From the NCBI GenBank assembly GCA_964349045.1, contig CAYGFI010000023.1, forward strand, positions 1-41,385: a stretch of 41,385 nucleotides of DNA, in the 5' to 3' direction. This DNA is from JACJXF01 sp964349045. Lineage in GTDB: Bacteria; Bacteroidota; Bacteroidia; Bacteroidales; GCA-2748055. Under the pieces are notes generated by a model. That model was not told the DNA's origin. It worked only from the letters and a program-made list of their open reading frames with translations, and made no database searches. The stretch's first letter is position 1. Each line of letters starts with the position of its first letter. Position numbers and translations under genes: made by a program. Of the stretch, positions 7,300 through 15,754 are shown piece after piece.

Positions 7300-9246
7300 T
7301 CACTGAATCTTTTTCAGGGTTGCGGCAAATCCCCCGTTATTTGCAAGATATACTTTAATAATAGCGCCGCTTTTAACAGTTTGTTTTTTCATTTGAAGGT
7401 TCGTTGGATTTTTATCTGAATCTTTTGCATCAGCCCAGATGATCATTTCATAAGATCCTTCGGGCAGGAAACCGGGTTTAATCTCCAGATTTTTGCCAAT
7501 GCTGTTATTCAGGATCCCAAGATACCAGATATCTCCATTTCGCCGGGCTATTGCAACATAATCACCGGGATATCCGCTTATAAATTTTGTGTCATTCCAG
7601 ACCGTGGGGACAATTTTCAGAAAATCAGCTCCCGGCTCATTTAATATATGATTGGGGTGATCACAAACCACCGTCAGGGGACTTTCATAAACGACGAATT
7701 TTGCAAGCTCGGCAGCCCGTGTGTTCCAAACCACTGCCGGGGTCTGGTTTTTGAACTGCTCCCTGGTAACATTCAGAAATCCCCCGGGAGTATAATCCAT
7801 CTGCCCGGCCAGCATCCTGGTAAAAGCAAGTGTTACATTGTGTTCAGGATTCATTTTGTCTGAGAATTTATAGTATTCATTTCCCATAACCCCTTCACGG
7901 GTAATCATGTTCGGCCAGGTGCGGATAATCCCGTCAGGCTTATAGGCTCCATGAAAATCCACCAGTAATTGGTTTTCGGCAGCGCATTTTATGATATCGT
8001 GATACCAGTTCACCATTTCCTGGTCGTCCCGGTCCATAAAATCAATTTTTATGCCTGCAATACCCCATTCATGGTACAGAGGAAAAGCCTTTTTATAAGC
8101 CGAGTTCCGGTTAACGTCCCTGTTGAAAAGCCATATTAAAATTTTTACGTTTTTTGATTTTGCATATTGGATGATCTCAGGCATGTTGATTTGAGGAGCC
8201 CATTTGGTTATATCCGCATCGGGGGAATTAAAAGGGCCATACCATTGCCAGTCAACCAGCATATATTCCCAGCCCATTTCAGACGCCAGGTCAATGTAGT
8301 CCCTGATAACAGGCATTTCCATTTTCACTTCCCCGCTCCACCAGTGATCCCAGGAGCTTTTGCCGGGTACAATCCATGAGGGATCTGCTATTGCACAAGG
8401 ATCATTCAGATTCTGGATGATTTCCGATTCAATTAAAACGCCCGGTGTTGCACCTATCATCAGAACCCGCCAGGGAGTATAAATTTCGTCGTTAAATCTG
8501 ACTTTTATTCCGGTTTCCGGTTCGCCGGGAAAAGGTACCAGTTTGGTTGTCAACTGATTTGTTGTACCGCTTGTCCCTATATAAAATGCCGCGTAATTAT
8601 CAATTTTCGCTTCGGTAATGGCAAGCCAGCAGTCAGCGCCAAAGTCCATGAGCAAAGGTAATGCGGCTATTGAATGATCAGAAAGGTAACTGATTTTCCG
8701 TTCAGAAAACTCAGCTTCATTGGATGAGGCATATCCGCCATATTCTGCAACCCAGGCTTTAGGATCACCTGTAATGTTAAAACCTGTAAGTTCTTTGGTA
8801 ATGTTACGGTTACCGGCAACTTCTCCCCGGTATAATTTGTAACGAAAGGCAACTCCATCGTTGTACGCGCGGACAAATATATCCATCTGGCGCTTTAAAC
8901 CCGATTTTTCTTTCAGGTTTAACTGAAGCTCATTATAATGATTCAGAACTTCAGCATGCTTTGATTTTACAACCGGTTTCCAGGTTTCATTTACTGTTGC
9001 CGTATTCTCACCGGTAAGGGCAAAGTTACCATTCATAACGGGTTCGCCTTTTAGCTCAAATCCTAACGGGGAATCCTCAACCAGTAAACGGTCCATGAAT
9101 TTAACATTATAAGTCAGGAGATTTCCATTATTAATCGTTATGGAAATATTTTTATCGGGGGAGGTGAGGGTATGACTTTGAGCATTGGAAGTTAGGTTAA
9201 CAGTTGAAAATAAACTGAATATCAACAGTATTTTTAATGAATTCAT
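7300..9246 (-). CDS. exported glycoside hydrolase family 97, retaining (alpha-galactosidase-like) type
   Basis: A 648-residue protein with a signal peptide at residues 1-23 (ending NLTSNAQ), an N-terminal beta-super-sandwich and a catalytic (beta/alpha)8 barrel. The barrel has KIDFMDRDDQ with D402, and TREGVMGNEY with E457. D402 fits the nucleophile position of retaining GH97 enzymes (Asp415 of BT1871 as I recall it), and E457 fits the shared acid/base. The 55-residue spacing is the same as in BT1871. Inverting SusB-type enzymes lack the aspartate and instead have a glutamate in an NAHEA-like motif, which here reads VDFHGA. So alpha-galactoside hydrolysis in the periplasm is more likely than SusB-type starch use. 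No SusC/SusD pair is nearby. Confidence 0.9.
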   Translation of the reverse strand: MNSLKILLIFSLFSTVNLTSNAQSHTLTSPDKNISITINNGNLLTYNVKFMDRLLVEDSPLGFELKGEPVMNGNFALTGENTATVNETWKPVVKSKHAEVLNHYNELQLNLKEKSGLKRQMDIFVRAYNDGVAFRYKLYRGEVAGNRNITKELTGFNITGDPKAWVAEYGGYASSNEAEFSERKISYLSDHSIAALPLLMDFGADCWLAITEAKIDNYAAFYIGTSGTTNQLTTKLVPFPGEPETGIKVRFNDEIYTPWRVLMIGATPGVLIESEIIQNLNDPCAIADPSWIVPGKSSWDHWWSGEVKMEMPVIRDYIDLASEMGWEYMLVDWQWYGPFNSPDADITKWAPQINMPEIIQYAKSKNVKILIWLFNRDVNRNSAYKKAFPLYHEWGIAGIKIDFMDRDDQEMVNWYHDIIKCAAENQLLVDFHGAYKPDGIIRTWPNMITREGVMGNEYYKFSDKMNPEHNVTLAFTRMLAGQMDYTPGGFLNVTREQFKNQTPAVVWNTRAAELAKFVVYESPLTVVCDHPNHILNEPGADFLKIVPTVWNDTKFISGYPGDYVAIARRNGDIWYLGILNNSIGKNLEIKPGFLPEGSYEMIIWADAKDSDKNPTNLQMKKQTVKSGAIIKVYLANNGGFAATLKKIQ

Positions 9247-9285
9247 AGATTTATTGTTTTAAGTTTAGCATTTTATACCAGTTTT

Positions 9286-9293
9286 CAAATTTA
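9286..9293 (-). promoter_or_regulatory. possible -7 element for the GH97 gene
   Basis: On the minus strand this reads TAAATTTG, an exact TAnnTTTG match, 40 bases before the GH97 ATG. No good TTTG -33 element lies at the right distance, which would be just inside the tryptophanase stop, so confidence is low. Confidence 0.25.
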
Positions 9294-9313
9294 ATTTAAA
9301 AAAGGTTATTGCC

Positions 9314-10690
9314 TCAGATTTTTTCAAGTTCCATCGTAAAATGTCTCATAATCCCGGCCTCCCAGGCAATCCTGTAACCTTTTCTAATGCCTTCTCTCCG
9401 CTCAAAAACATTTTTAACCGTTGCAGCCACGTATTCCATATGTGTGTTGGTATAAACCCTTCTTGGAATGGCAAGCCTTACCATCTCGGTCTTTGGGAAG
9501 CGGTTTTCGCGGGTAATGGGATCGCGGTCGGCCATCAGCGTACCGATCTCAACTCCACGAATACCTCCCTCTAAATAAAGCTCAAGCGCTAATGTATGGG
9601 CGACGAACTCCTCTCTCTTTACAAAAGGCAAAAACTTTAAGGCATCAATAAATACGGCATGGCCGCCTGTTGGTTGCTGCACGGGGATACCGTATGTAGT
9701 AATGCACTTCCCAAGAAATTCGACCTGCCGGATACGCGTTTCCAGGTAATCCTGTTCGATTACCTCTCTCAAACCCTGAGCCAGTGCAGCCATATCGCGA
9801 CCCGCCATTCCCCCGTAGGTTATAAAACCTTCAAACATGATGTTAAAGCTTGTGGCAGTGCGGAATAACTCTTTATCCCTGAAGCCGATAAAGCCGCCGA
9901 TATTTACGATCCCGTCTTTCTTGCTGCTCATAGTCATACCATCGGCATATGAAAACATTTCTTTTACAATTTCAATGATGGGCTTACCCAGGAATTCTTC
10001 TTCCCGTTCCCTGATAAACCATGCATTTTCAGCAAACCGTGCCGCATCCATGAACAGGGGAACATGGTACTTACGCGATAATCTGTGTACTTCCCGGATG
10101 TTCTGCATGGAAACAGGCTGTCCGCCAGTGGTATTACAGGTGATGGTAAGAATGATCAGGGGAATTTTTTCGGGGGAGTTGAACTTTAGTACTTCCTCCA
10201 GTTTGATGAGATCCACATTCCCCTTGAAAGGATGAAACACTGCTGTATCGAAAGCTTCATCAATGGTGCAGTCTATCGCTGTTGCCTTACGGAACTCAAT
10301 ATGTCCCTTTGTTGTATCAAAATGCGCATTTCCCGGAACAAGGTCTCCGGCTTTAACCAGGGAAGAAAAAAGAACATTCTCAGCTGCCCGTCCCTGGTGG
10401 GTCGGGAGAAAATACTGAAAGCCAAAAATTTCTTCAATACTTTCCTTCAGCTTGTAATAGGAGCGGGAACCGGCATAACTCTCGTCGCCAGTCATGATAG
10501 CGGCCCACTGCTCCTGGCTCATGGCGCCTGTACCCGAATCGGTAAGCAAATCGATAAATACCTGATCACTCCTAAGGTTGAAAAGGTTGTACTTAGCTTC
10601 TTTAAGCCATTGGATCCGTTGATCAGGAGCACTTTTGTAAAGGGATTCGACGGATTTTATTTTATAGGATTCACAGAATGGGAGGTTCAT
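9314..10690 (-). CDS. tnaA: tryptophanase (beta-eliminating lyase)
   Basis: A 458-residue PLP enzyme of the tryptophanase/tyrosine phenol-lyase family. The PLP lysine is in SSKKDG (K258, the second lysine). FIDLLTDSGTGAMS and GDESYAGSRSYY near residues 45-79 are family hallmarks. Two positions separate the two enzymes. Tyrosine phenol-lyase has Thr124 and Arg381, whereas tryptophanase has Asp and Ile. Here they are D125 (HFDTTKGH) and I382 (GVEIG), so tryptophan cleavage to indole, pyruvate and ammonia is favoured. Length is slightly under E. coli TnaA, as in Bacteroides homologues. No tnaB permease or tnaC-like leader is visible nearby. Confidence 0.9.
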   Translation of the reverse strand: MNLPFCESYKIKSVESLYKSAPDQRIQWLKEAKYNLFNLRSDQVFIDLLTDSGTGAMSQEQWAAIMTGDESYAGSRSYYKLKESIEEIFGFQYFLPTHQGRAAENVLFSSLVKAGDLVPGNAHFDTTKGHIEFRKATAIDCTIDEAFDTAVFHPFKGNVDLIKLEEVLKFNSPEKIPLIILTITCNTTGGQPVSMQNIREVHRLSRKYHVPLFMDAARFAENAWFIREREEEFLGKPIIEIVKEMFSYADGMTMSSKKDGIVNIGGFIGFRDKELFRTATSFNIMFEGFITYGGMAGRDMAALAQGLREVIEQDYLETRIRQVEFLGKCITTYGIPVQQPTGGHAVFIDALKFLPFVKREEFVAHTLALELYLEGGIRGVEIGTLMADRDPITRENRFPKTEMVRLAIPRRVYTNTHMEYVAATVKNVFERREGIRKGYRIAWEAGIMRHFTMELEKI

Positions 10691-11060
10691 GGGGAGTTGG
10701 AAGTTTGTAAAGTTTGTAAAGTTTGAAAGTTCAGAAAGCTTTAAAAGGTAAGAGAGTTTGGAAAGTTTGAATAATTTGTCAGGTTTGAAAATGTATTTAG
10801 AGATAAATCCTTATCGGGTCCGGGAAATATTGAAAAGTTACAGGCGGATTGTGATAACAGGATACTGAAAAACCACCAGTAGCCAGCGGTCACTGGTAGG
10901 AATCACGGTTTTTGAGGTTCCTGAAAAGGAATTTGCAGCAAGTGTGATTTTGAATAAGGAATATGAAATCGAAATTTTTCATGGAGCAAAGTTACCGAAG
11001 TTTTGAGTAAGTGGACTTTGTCTTGTTGTGTTTAGTAGCAGTTATTCTGACGTGACAACC
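10691..11060. other. intergenic region upstream of tryptophanase
   Basis: This is the 5' part of a 478-base gap between the tryptophanase start and the WD40 stop (both minus strand). It holds a 9-bp tandem repeat next to the tnaA start and a looser AAGTTTG-rich stretch to about 10790. I see no gene in the remainder. Just before the octamer array, CGTGAC at about 11051 is a lone inverted copy of that array's core. Confidence 0.5.
10703..10738. repeat. 9-bp tandem repeat in the tryptophanase leader
   Basis: GTTTGTAAA at 10703-10711 and 10712-10720, GTTTGAAAG at 10721-10729, and a degenerate TTCAGAAAG at 10730-10738. The array begins 13 bases upstream of the tnaA ATG, so it probably lies in the 5' untranslated region. 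Unit number may vary between strains. Confidence 0.7.
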
Positions 11061-11164
11061 CTCACACCCTCACCCCGTCACGCCCTCACGCCGTCACGCC
11101 GTCACGCCGTCACGCCCTCACCCCATCACGCCCTCACGCCGTCACGCCATCACGCCCTCACGCC
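11061..11164. repeat. octamer tandem array (13 units, NTCACNCC) at the WD40 gene 3' end
   Basis: Thirteen consecutive 8-bp units with no slippage, most reading GTCACGCC, CTCACGCC or ATCACGCC and three with other variants of the second half. The array ends 4 bases before the stop codon of the minus-strand WD40 gene (11169-11171). The same GTCAC core with the same 8-bp period recurs at 37002-37041 and 38581-38612. Confidence 0.92.
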
Positions 11165-11168
11165 CTCC

Positions 11169-12314
11169 TCACATCGTCGGTAACGTCCCATCCCCCAGAT
11201 CTTTCAAATACCTCTCGTAATACTTCTCGTAAATCTCCTTTTTCATGGCTGCTGCTTTAGCCTGCCTGGTTTCAAAAATGTCTTTGGATTCACCTTTCTG
11301 TTTGGGGAGGAATAAAGGATCCTGCATTTCTTCAATTACCTGGGGAGAGTAATAATAATCAACCATGATCTCGTGGGAGAAATTCCAGAGTTTTACTGAC
11401 TGATCAAACGATGCAGATGCAAAGGTTTTACCATCAGGACTGAATTCCACATCCATTACAACATCTTTATTATCGATAAATGTATACAGACATTTTCCGG
11501 TTTTTACTTCCCATAAACGAATTGAATGGTCAAAGGAAGCGCTCAGAAGATGTAGCCCGTCTTTACTGAATTCCACATCCATTACCTGGTTAGTATGTCC
11601 TTTCAGGACCATAATGAGTTTAAAAGTTTTAAGATCATAAATATTGATAGTTTTATCTTTTGAGGCGCTTGCCAGATAATGATCATCATCGCTGAAAGCG
11701 AGTGAATAAATATCCTGGGATTGTCCATTCAACTGGGCCAGGATAACTTGTGTTTCCCTGTCCCAGATCCTGATATTCCCATTTCCCGAAGCGCTGGCAA
11801 TTTTACTACCGTCATGATTAAAACATACAGTCATGGCAACATCGGTGTGTCCCCTGAAATCCGATATCTTTTCTCCCTTTAATGCATCATAAAGCTTAAA
11901 AGTTTTGTTGAATTCTCCGGCTGCAATGTATCTCCCGGATGAATCAAGATCGGCTGACATTATGGTAGTGGTCATTTCCTTAATTACATAGATCTGCTCA
12001 CCCGCGGGAGTCCAGCATTTTAGAGTGTTATCGCCTGCTGTAATGATAAATTTGCCACCGGCAGACATTTCCACCGCTTTAACCCCTTTCCAGTGCCCGC
12101 CAAAAGCCTCACTGAAACTTCCATTGTTGATGGTGATAATTCTGGCATTCCCATCGTTATAACCGGCTAAAAGGCTATTTCCGTCAGGGGAAAATGAAAC
12201 ACATATGGCGGGGCTGTTAGCTTTTTTAAAGTTTTTAAGTAAATAGGGGTCCGGCTGTGCGAAAAGGGTAGAAGTTGTTAAAAGAAGGGCTGGCAGAAGG
12301 AGGATATTTTCCAT
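11169..12314 (-). CDS. exported WD40-repeat protein
   Basis: A 381-residue protein with a signal peptide at residues 1-20 (MENILLLPALLLTTSTLFAQ). Seven WD40-like blades follow. Their D-strand endings can be read in order as ARIIT, LKCWT, FKLYD, IRIWD, INIYD, IRLWE and VKLWN, with the GH dipeptide clear in the GHTDVAMT and GHTNQVMD blades. A complete seven-blade propeller is predicted, followed by a charged C-terminal tail of about 60 residues (DIFETRQAKAAAMKKEIYEKYYERYLK) that is likely helical. Such propellers are binding scaffolds, so no enzymatic role is implied. The partner is unknown. It has no close operon mates. Confidence 0.85.
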   Translation of the reverse strand: MENILLLPALLLTTSTLFAQPDPYLLKNFKKANSPAICVSFSPDGNSLLAGYNDGNARIITINNGSFSEAFGGHWKGVKAVEMSAGGKFIITAGDNTLKCWTPAGEQIYVIKEMTTTIMSADLDSSGRYIAAGEFNKTFKLYDALKGEKISDFRGHTDVAMTVCFNHDGSKIASASGNGNIRIWDRETQVILAQLNGQSQDIYSLAFSDDDHYLASASKDKTINIYDLKTFKLIMVLKGHTNQVMDVEFSKDGLHLLSASFDHSIRLWEVKTGKCLYTFIDNKDVVMDVEFSPDGKTFASASFDQSVKLWNFSHEIMVDYYYSPQVIEEMQDPLFLPKQKGESKDIFETRQAKAAAMKKEIYEKYYERYLKDLGDGTLPTM

Positions 12315-12423
12315 AGCGAATAATTTGAAAATCCCATAGACCGGGACAAGTTTTGAAAATGTTAAAACCAGGTATAAAATTAATATTTTTTACCGCGGAG
12401 TAACTACATGAACCCTAGAGTAT

Positions 12424-12927
12424 TTAGCTTAGCAATTTCTTATAGATCTCCAGTGTCTCAGGATCAAAAGCAACAAAAGTAACTTCTTTAATCTCTTCAT
12501 GATCCCGGAGATAGTCCGTAACTGTTTTCACCGCGATCTCTGCAGCCTCTTTTTTGGGATATCCGTAAACACCTGTGCTGATCCCCGGAAACGCTATACT
12601 CCGGATTTTGTTTTCACTGGCAAGGGTCATGGAATTCAGGTAACAGTTCCTTAGGTTTTCAGCCTCACCTTTTTGCCCGCCATGCCATACCGGTCCAACG
12701 GTATGAATTATGAAATGTGCAGAAAGATTATGTCCCCTTGTAATTCTTGCCTCCCCGACCGGACAACCGCCCAGACCTCTGCATTCCACGAGCAGTTCTT
12801 TACCGGCAGCGCGATGGATGGCGCCATCCACTCCGCCTCCTCCCAAAAGGCTGCTGTTGGCTGCATTTACAATAGCGTCAATATGCAGTGTCGTGATATC
12901 AGCCTGTATCAGTTTAATGCGTTTCAT
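12424..12927 (-). CDS. macrodomain protein, O-acetyl-ADP-ribose deacetylase type
   Basis: A 167-residue single-domain macro protein. VNAANSSLLGGGGVDGAIH (residues 20-38) is the ADP-ribose-binding and catalytic loop of the MacroD/YmdB class, and PGISTGVYGYP (near residue 110) is the phosphate-binding loop. Members remove ADP-ribose from acidic residues or hydrolyse O-acetyl-ADP-ribose. It is cytoplasmic, with no signal peptide. The ATG follows the pheT stop codon with no base between (TAG then ATG), so translation is probably coupled to pheT. The reason for the pairing is not known to me. Confidence 0.9.
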   Translation of the reverse strand: MKRIKLIQADITTLHIDAIVNAANSSLLGGGGVDGAIHRAAGKELLVECRGLGGCPVGEARITRGHNLSAHFIIHTVGPVWHGGQKGEAENLRNCYLNSMTLASENKIRSIAFPGISTGVYGYPKKEAAEIAVKTVTDYLRDHEEIKEVTFVAFDPETLEIYKKLLS

Positions 12928-15375
12928 CTAAGTCCTGATCTGTGCACCGGTTTCGTTTTCCAGCGCGGTTAAAATATTGCCCATGATTTTTTCAATCTGC
13001 TGATCGGTAAGAGTTCTTTCTTCATCCCTCAGGGTGAAACTAACCGCGTAGGATTTTTTCCCGGCGGCAATTTTATCTCCCTCGTAAACATCAAACAGCA
13101 CAATATTTTTCAGGAGTTTTTTCTCTGCTTTTTGAGCGGCATTTCTGATCTGATCAAAGGTAACCGTCTTTTCAAGTACCATGCTCAGATCTCTTTTTAC
13201 TTCCGGGTATTTAGGCAATCCCACGAACTTCGTGGTGTGTTTCTTAATCTCTTTCATCGCCAGGTCCCAGTTGAAGTCAGCAAAATAAACATCCTGTTTT
13301 ATTTCGAAACGGGAGCAATGCTCCTTGTGAACTTTCCCGAAAGAAACCAGCTCTTTGTCATGGGTTAAAATATCTAATCCCTCAGCAAAAAAATCTGACC
13401 GGGTGGTTGTAATTTTCAAATCATCCATAATAAAACCGAGACGTATTAAAACCATCTCAACATACGATTTCATCTGATAGAAATTGCTGGGTGATGAAGG
13501 CGAATTCCAGTTGACTTCGTATTTATCCCCCGAAATAAGTAAACCCAAATGGAACTCTTCAAAATAATTGTCGCGCGGGTTATTGCTGATTTTATCCGTC
13601 AGCAGGTAGATATTACCGAATTCGTACATCCTGAGATCCGGATTTTTTCGGTTGATATTGTACATGAGGGAATCAAGCGCTCCGAATAGCAGGTTTTTCC
13701 GCAATGCGTTCAGATCGGAACTCAGCGGGTTCAAAATTCTTACAAGCTGTTTGTCTGAAAAAGGTTCCTTGTCGTAAAGTGAAGATTTGGTGAGCGAGTT
13801 TGACATAGTTTCAAGAAAGCCATTGCTGCTGAGAAGTTCAGAAACCAGGTTAACAACCCTCTCTTTGTCCGGCTTGCTGAAATAGGAAAGCGAGGAGTGG
13901 ACAATCTCCCCAAGGTGAATATTGTTGTATCCATAAATCCGGAGGATTTCTTCAATTACATCCGCTTCGCGAAGCACATCAACGCGGTATGGCGATACAT
14001 GCAATTTCAGACCCAGATCATTTTCTTCTGTTATTTTAATATCGAGAGAAGTCAGAATGCTTATGATTTTATCTTTTTCAATTTCCTGCCCGATAAGTCT
14101 CTTTACATTTCTGAAAGAAAGATCCACTTCAAAATCTTTGACAGGGGCAGGATAAACATCAACCACATCAGAAGAAACAGTTCCTCCCGCCAGTTCTTTT
14201 ATCAGGAGTGCAGCTCGCTGAAGGGCATAAATGGTAATGTTCGGATCGGTTCCTCTCTCAAAACGGAAAGAAGAATCGGTGTTCAGAACATGCCGGCGGG
14301 CTGTTTTACGCACATGAACCGGGCTGAAACAGGCGCTTTCAAGAAAGATATTTTTTGTATTCTCTTTTACACCTGATTCCGATCCCCCGAAAACACCGGC
14401 GATACACATGCCTTCACTTGCATTGCAAATCATCAGGTCCTCAGATGAAAGTTTTCGTTCTGTTTCGTCAAGTGTGGTAAAGACCGTTCCTTCAGCAAGA
14501 GTCCTGACTATAACTTTTCCTCCCTTTATCTTACCGGCATCAAATGCGTGCAGAGGTTGTCCTGTTTCATGCAACACGAAATTAGTTATATCGACCACGT
14601 TGTTGATGCTTTTTATACCTATGGTATTCAGCCTGTTTTTGAGCCATTCGGGGGAGGGTTTTATAGCAAGCCCGCTTATGGTAACTCCGCTGTATCGCAG
14701 GCATGCATCAGGGTTCAGAATTTCAACCGGGATGCTAAGCCTGTTATTTTCAGTTTTGAATGAAGAGACATCGGGACGTTTTAGTTCCACTTTCCGCGTT
14801 TGACCCAGGTAGGCAGCCAGGTCGCGGGCGACGCCATAATGCGAAGCCGCATCAATACGGTTGGGAGTAAGACCGATTTCCAGGACATAGTCGCTTTCTA
14901 CTTTGATGTAATCGGCCGCAGGTGTTCCGGGTATGGCAGCGGGGTCAAGGACCATGATCCCATCGTGTGAATGTCCGAGCCCGATCTCATCTTCGGCGCA
15001 AATCATACCTTCGGATACTACATCGCGAATCTTTGATTTTTTGATGGTGAAACTTTCATCTCCCTTGAAAAGAGTAGTTCCGGGTATTGCTACAGGCACT
15101 TTTTGTCCGGCTCTTACATTGGTGGCCCCGCATACCACCTGCACAGGTTCGCCGGACCCAAGATTAATTGTTGTAACGCTTAGTTTATCTGCATTGGGAT
15201 GCTTTACGCATGTCAGAACTTCGCCAACAACGATGCCTTTTAATCCACCTCTTATGCTCTCATATTCCTCAAGATTCTCCACTTCCAGACCAATACCGGT
15301 AAGGATTATTGCAGTTTCTTCAGGAGAGGGGATGGGACTGATGTACTCTTTCAGCCAGTTATATGAAATCTTCAT
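12928..15375 (-). CDS. pheT: phenylalanine-tRNA ligase, beta subunit
   Basis: An 815-residue bacterial PheT that charges tRNA-Phe together with PheS. The order of domains is complete: start MKISYNWLKEYI, EMAP-II-like tRNA-binding domain (about 40-155, HPNADKLSV), B3/B4 editing region (about 210-390, ending SSFRFERGTDPN), B5 domain (about 400-480), catalytic-like core (about 490-700) and C-terminal ferredoxin-fold anticodon-binding domain (from PKYPEVKRDLSMVLE). pheS is not beside it; separated pheS and pheT are known in Bacteroidota. Length is normal. Confidence 0.95.
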   Translation of the reverse strand: MKISYNWLKEYISPIPSPEETAIILTGIGLEVENLEEYESIRGGLKGIVVGEVLTCVKHPNADKLSVTTINLGSGEPVQVVCGATNVRAGQKVPVAIPGTTLFKGDESFTIKKSKIRDVVSEGMICAEDEIGLGHSHDGIMVLDPAAIPGTPAADYIKVESDYVLEIGLTPNRIDAASHYGVARDLAAYLGQTRKVELKRPDVSSFKTENNRLSIPVEILNPDACLRYSGVTISGLAIKPSPEWLKNRLNTIGIKSINNVVDITNFVLHETGQPLHAFDAGKIKGGKVIVRTLAEGTVFTTLDETERKLSSEDLMICNASEGMCIAGVFGGSESGVKENTKNIFLESACFSPVHVRKTARRHVLNTDSSFRFERGTDPNITIYALQRAALLIKELAGGTVSSDVVDVYPAPVKDFEVDLSFRNVKRLIGQEIEKDKIISILTSLDIKITEENDLGLKLHVSPYRVDVLREADVIEEILRIYGYNNIHLGEIVHSSLSYFSKPDKERVVNLVSELLSSNGFLETMSNSLTKSSLYDKEPFSDKQLVRILNPLSSDLNALRKNLLFGALDSLMYNINRKNPDLRMYEFGNIYLLTDKISNNPRDNYFEEFHLGLLISGDKYEVNWNSPSSPSNFYQMKSYVEMVLIRLGFIMDDLKITTTRSDFFAEGLDILTHDKELVSFGKVHKEHCSRFEIKQDVYFADFNWDLAMKEIKKHTTKFVGLPKYPEVKRDLSMVLEKTVTFDQIRNAAQKAEKKLLKNIVLFDVYEGDKIAAGKKSYAVSFTLRDEERTLTDQQIEKIMGNILTALENETGAQIRT

Positions 15376-15754
15376 TTTTTAATATCCTTAATGGGACAAA
15401 AATAGAAAAAATTAAACGCAATGGGGCAATTATAAAACGCAATAAATATAAATTGGGCTAATATTGTTTCCTTGACCCATTTGCGATAAAAGATCGAATT
15501 GCAGCCTTTCCTGAAAATATTATTGTTTCTTCCTTTATATTCAATATTTTTGTAATGCCACAAAGGCACAAACCGTTTTCAATTGATATTAAACCGGTAC
15601 AGGTAGTTTGGTTTATTTGAATATCATTTAATTTGATTTCCAACATCTGAAATCAAAAATCTTTAATCGATATTCGTAATTCAATTTTAATGTGATAATG
15701 AATAACGGGTGAGTTAAGAAGAGAATATAGAATTCATTTAATAAAGTATTTGAT
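15376..15754. other. divergent intergenic region between pheT and surE
   Basis: A 379-base AT-rich gap that should hold promoters for both neighbours. Minus-strand reading frames of about 60 codons occur but look like no protein family and are not credible genes. TGCCACAAAGGCA near 15555 is a small hairpin-like repeat that I associate with CACAAAGGCA-type intergenic repeats in this phylum. No RNA gene was recognised. Confidence 0.5.
15397..15404 (-). promoter_or_regulatory. possible -7 element for pheT
   Basis: On the minus strand this reads TATTTTTG, an exact TAnnTTTG match, 22 bases before the pheT ATG. A TTG lies 22 bp further upstream (15427-15429), slightly longer than the usual spacing. 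The region is AT-rich, so this is tentative. Confidence 0.3.

Noticed and set aside
7300..9246. SusB-type starch alpha-glucosidase
   Set aside because: The inverting catalytic glutamate motif is missing, the retaining aspartate is present, and no SusC/SusD pair is nearby.
9314..10690. Tyrosine phenol-lyase
   Set aside because: The two discriminating positions are Asp and Ile, as in tryptophanase, not Thr and Arg.
11061..11164. CRISPR array
   Set aside because: The units are 8 bp in direct contact, with no spacers of 25-40 bp and no cas genes nearby.
15372..15646. Two overlapping minus-strand frames of 62-65 codons upstream of pheT
   Set aside because: They are AT-rich, mutually overlapping, without family resemblance and placed in a promoter region.
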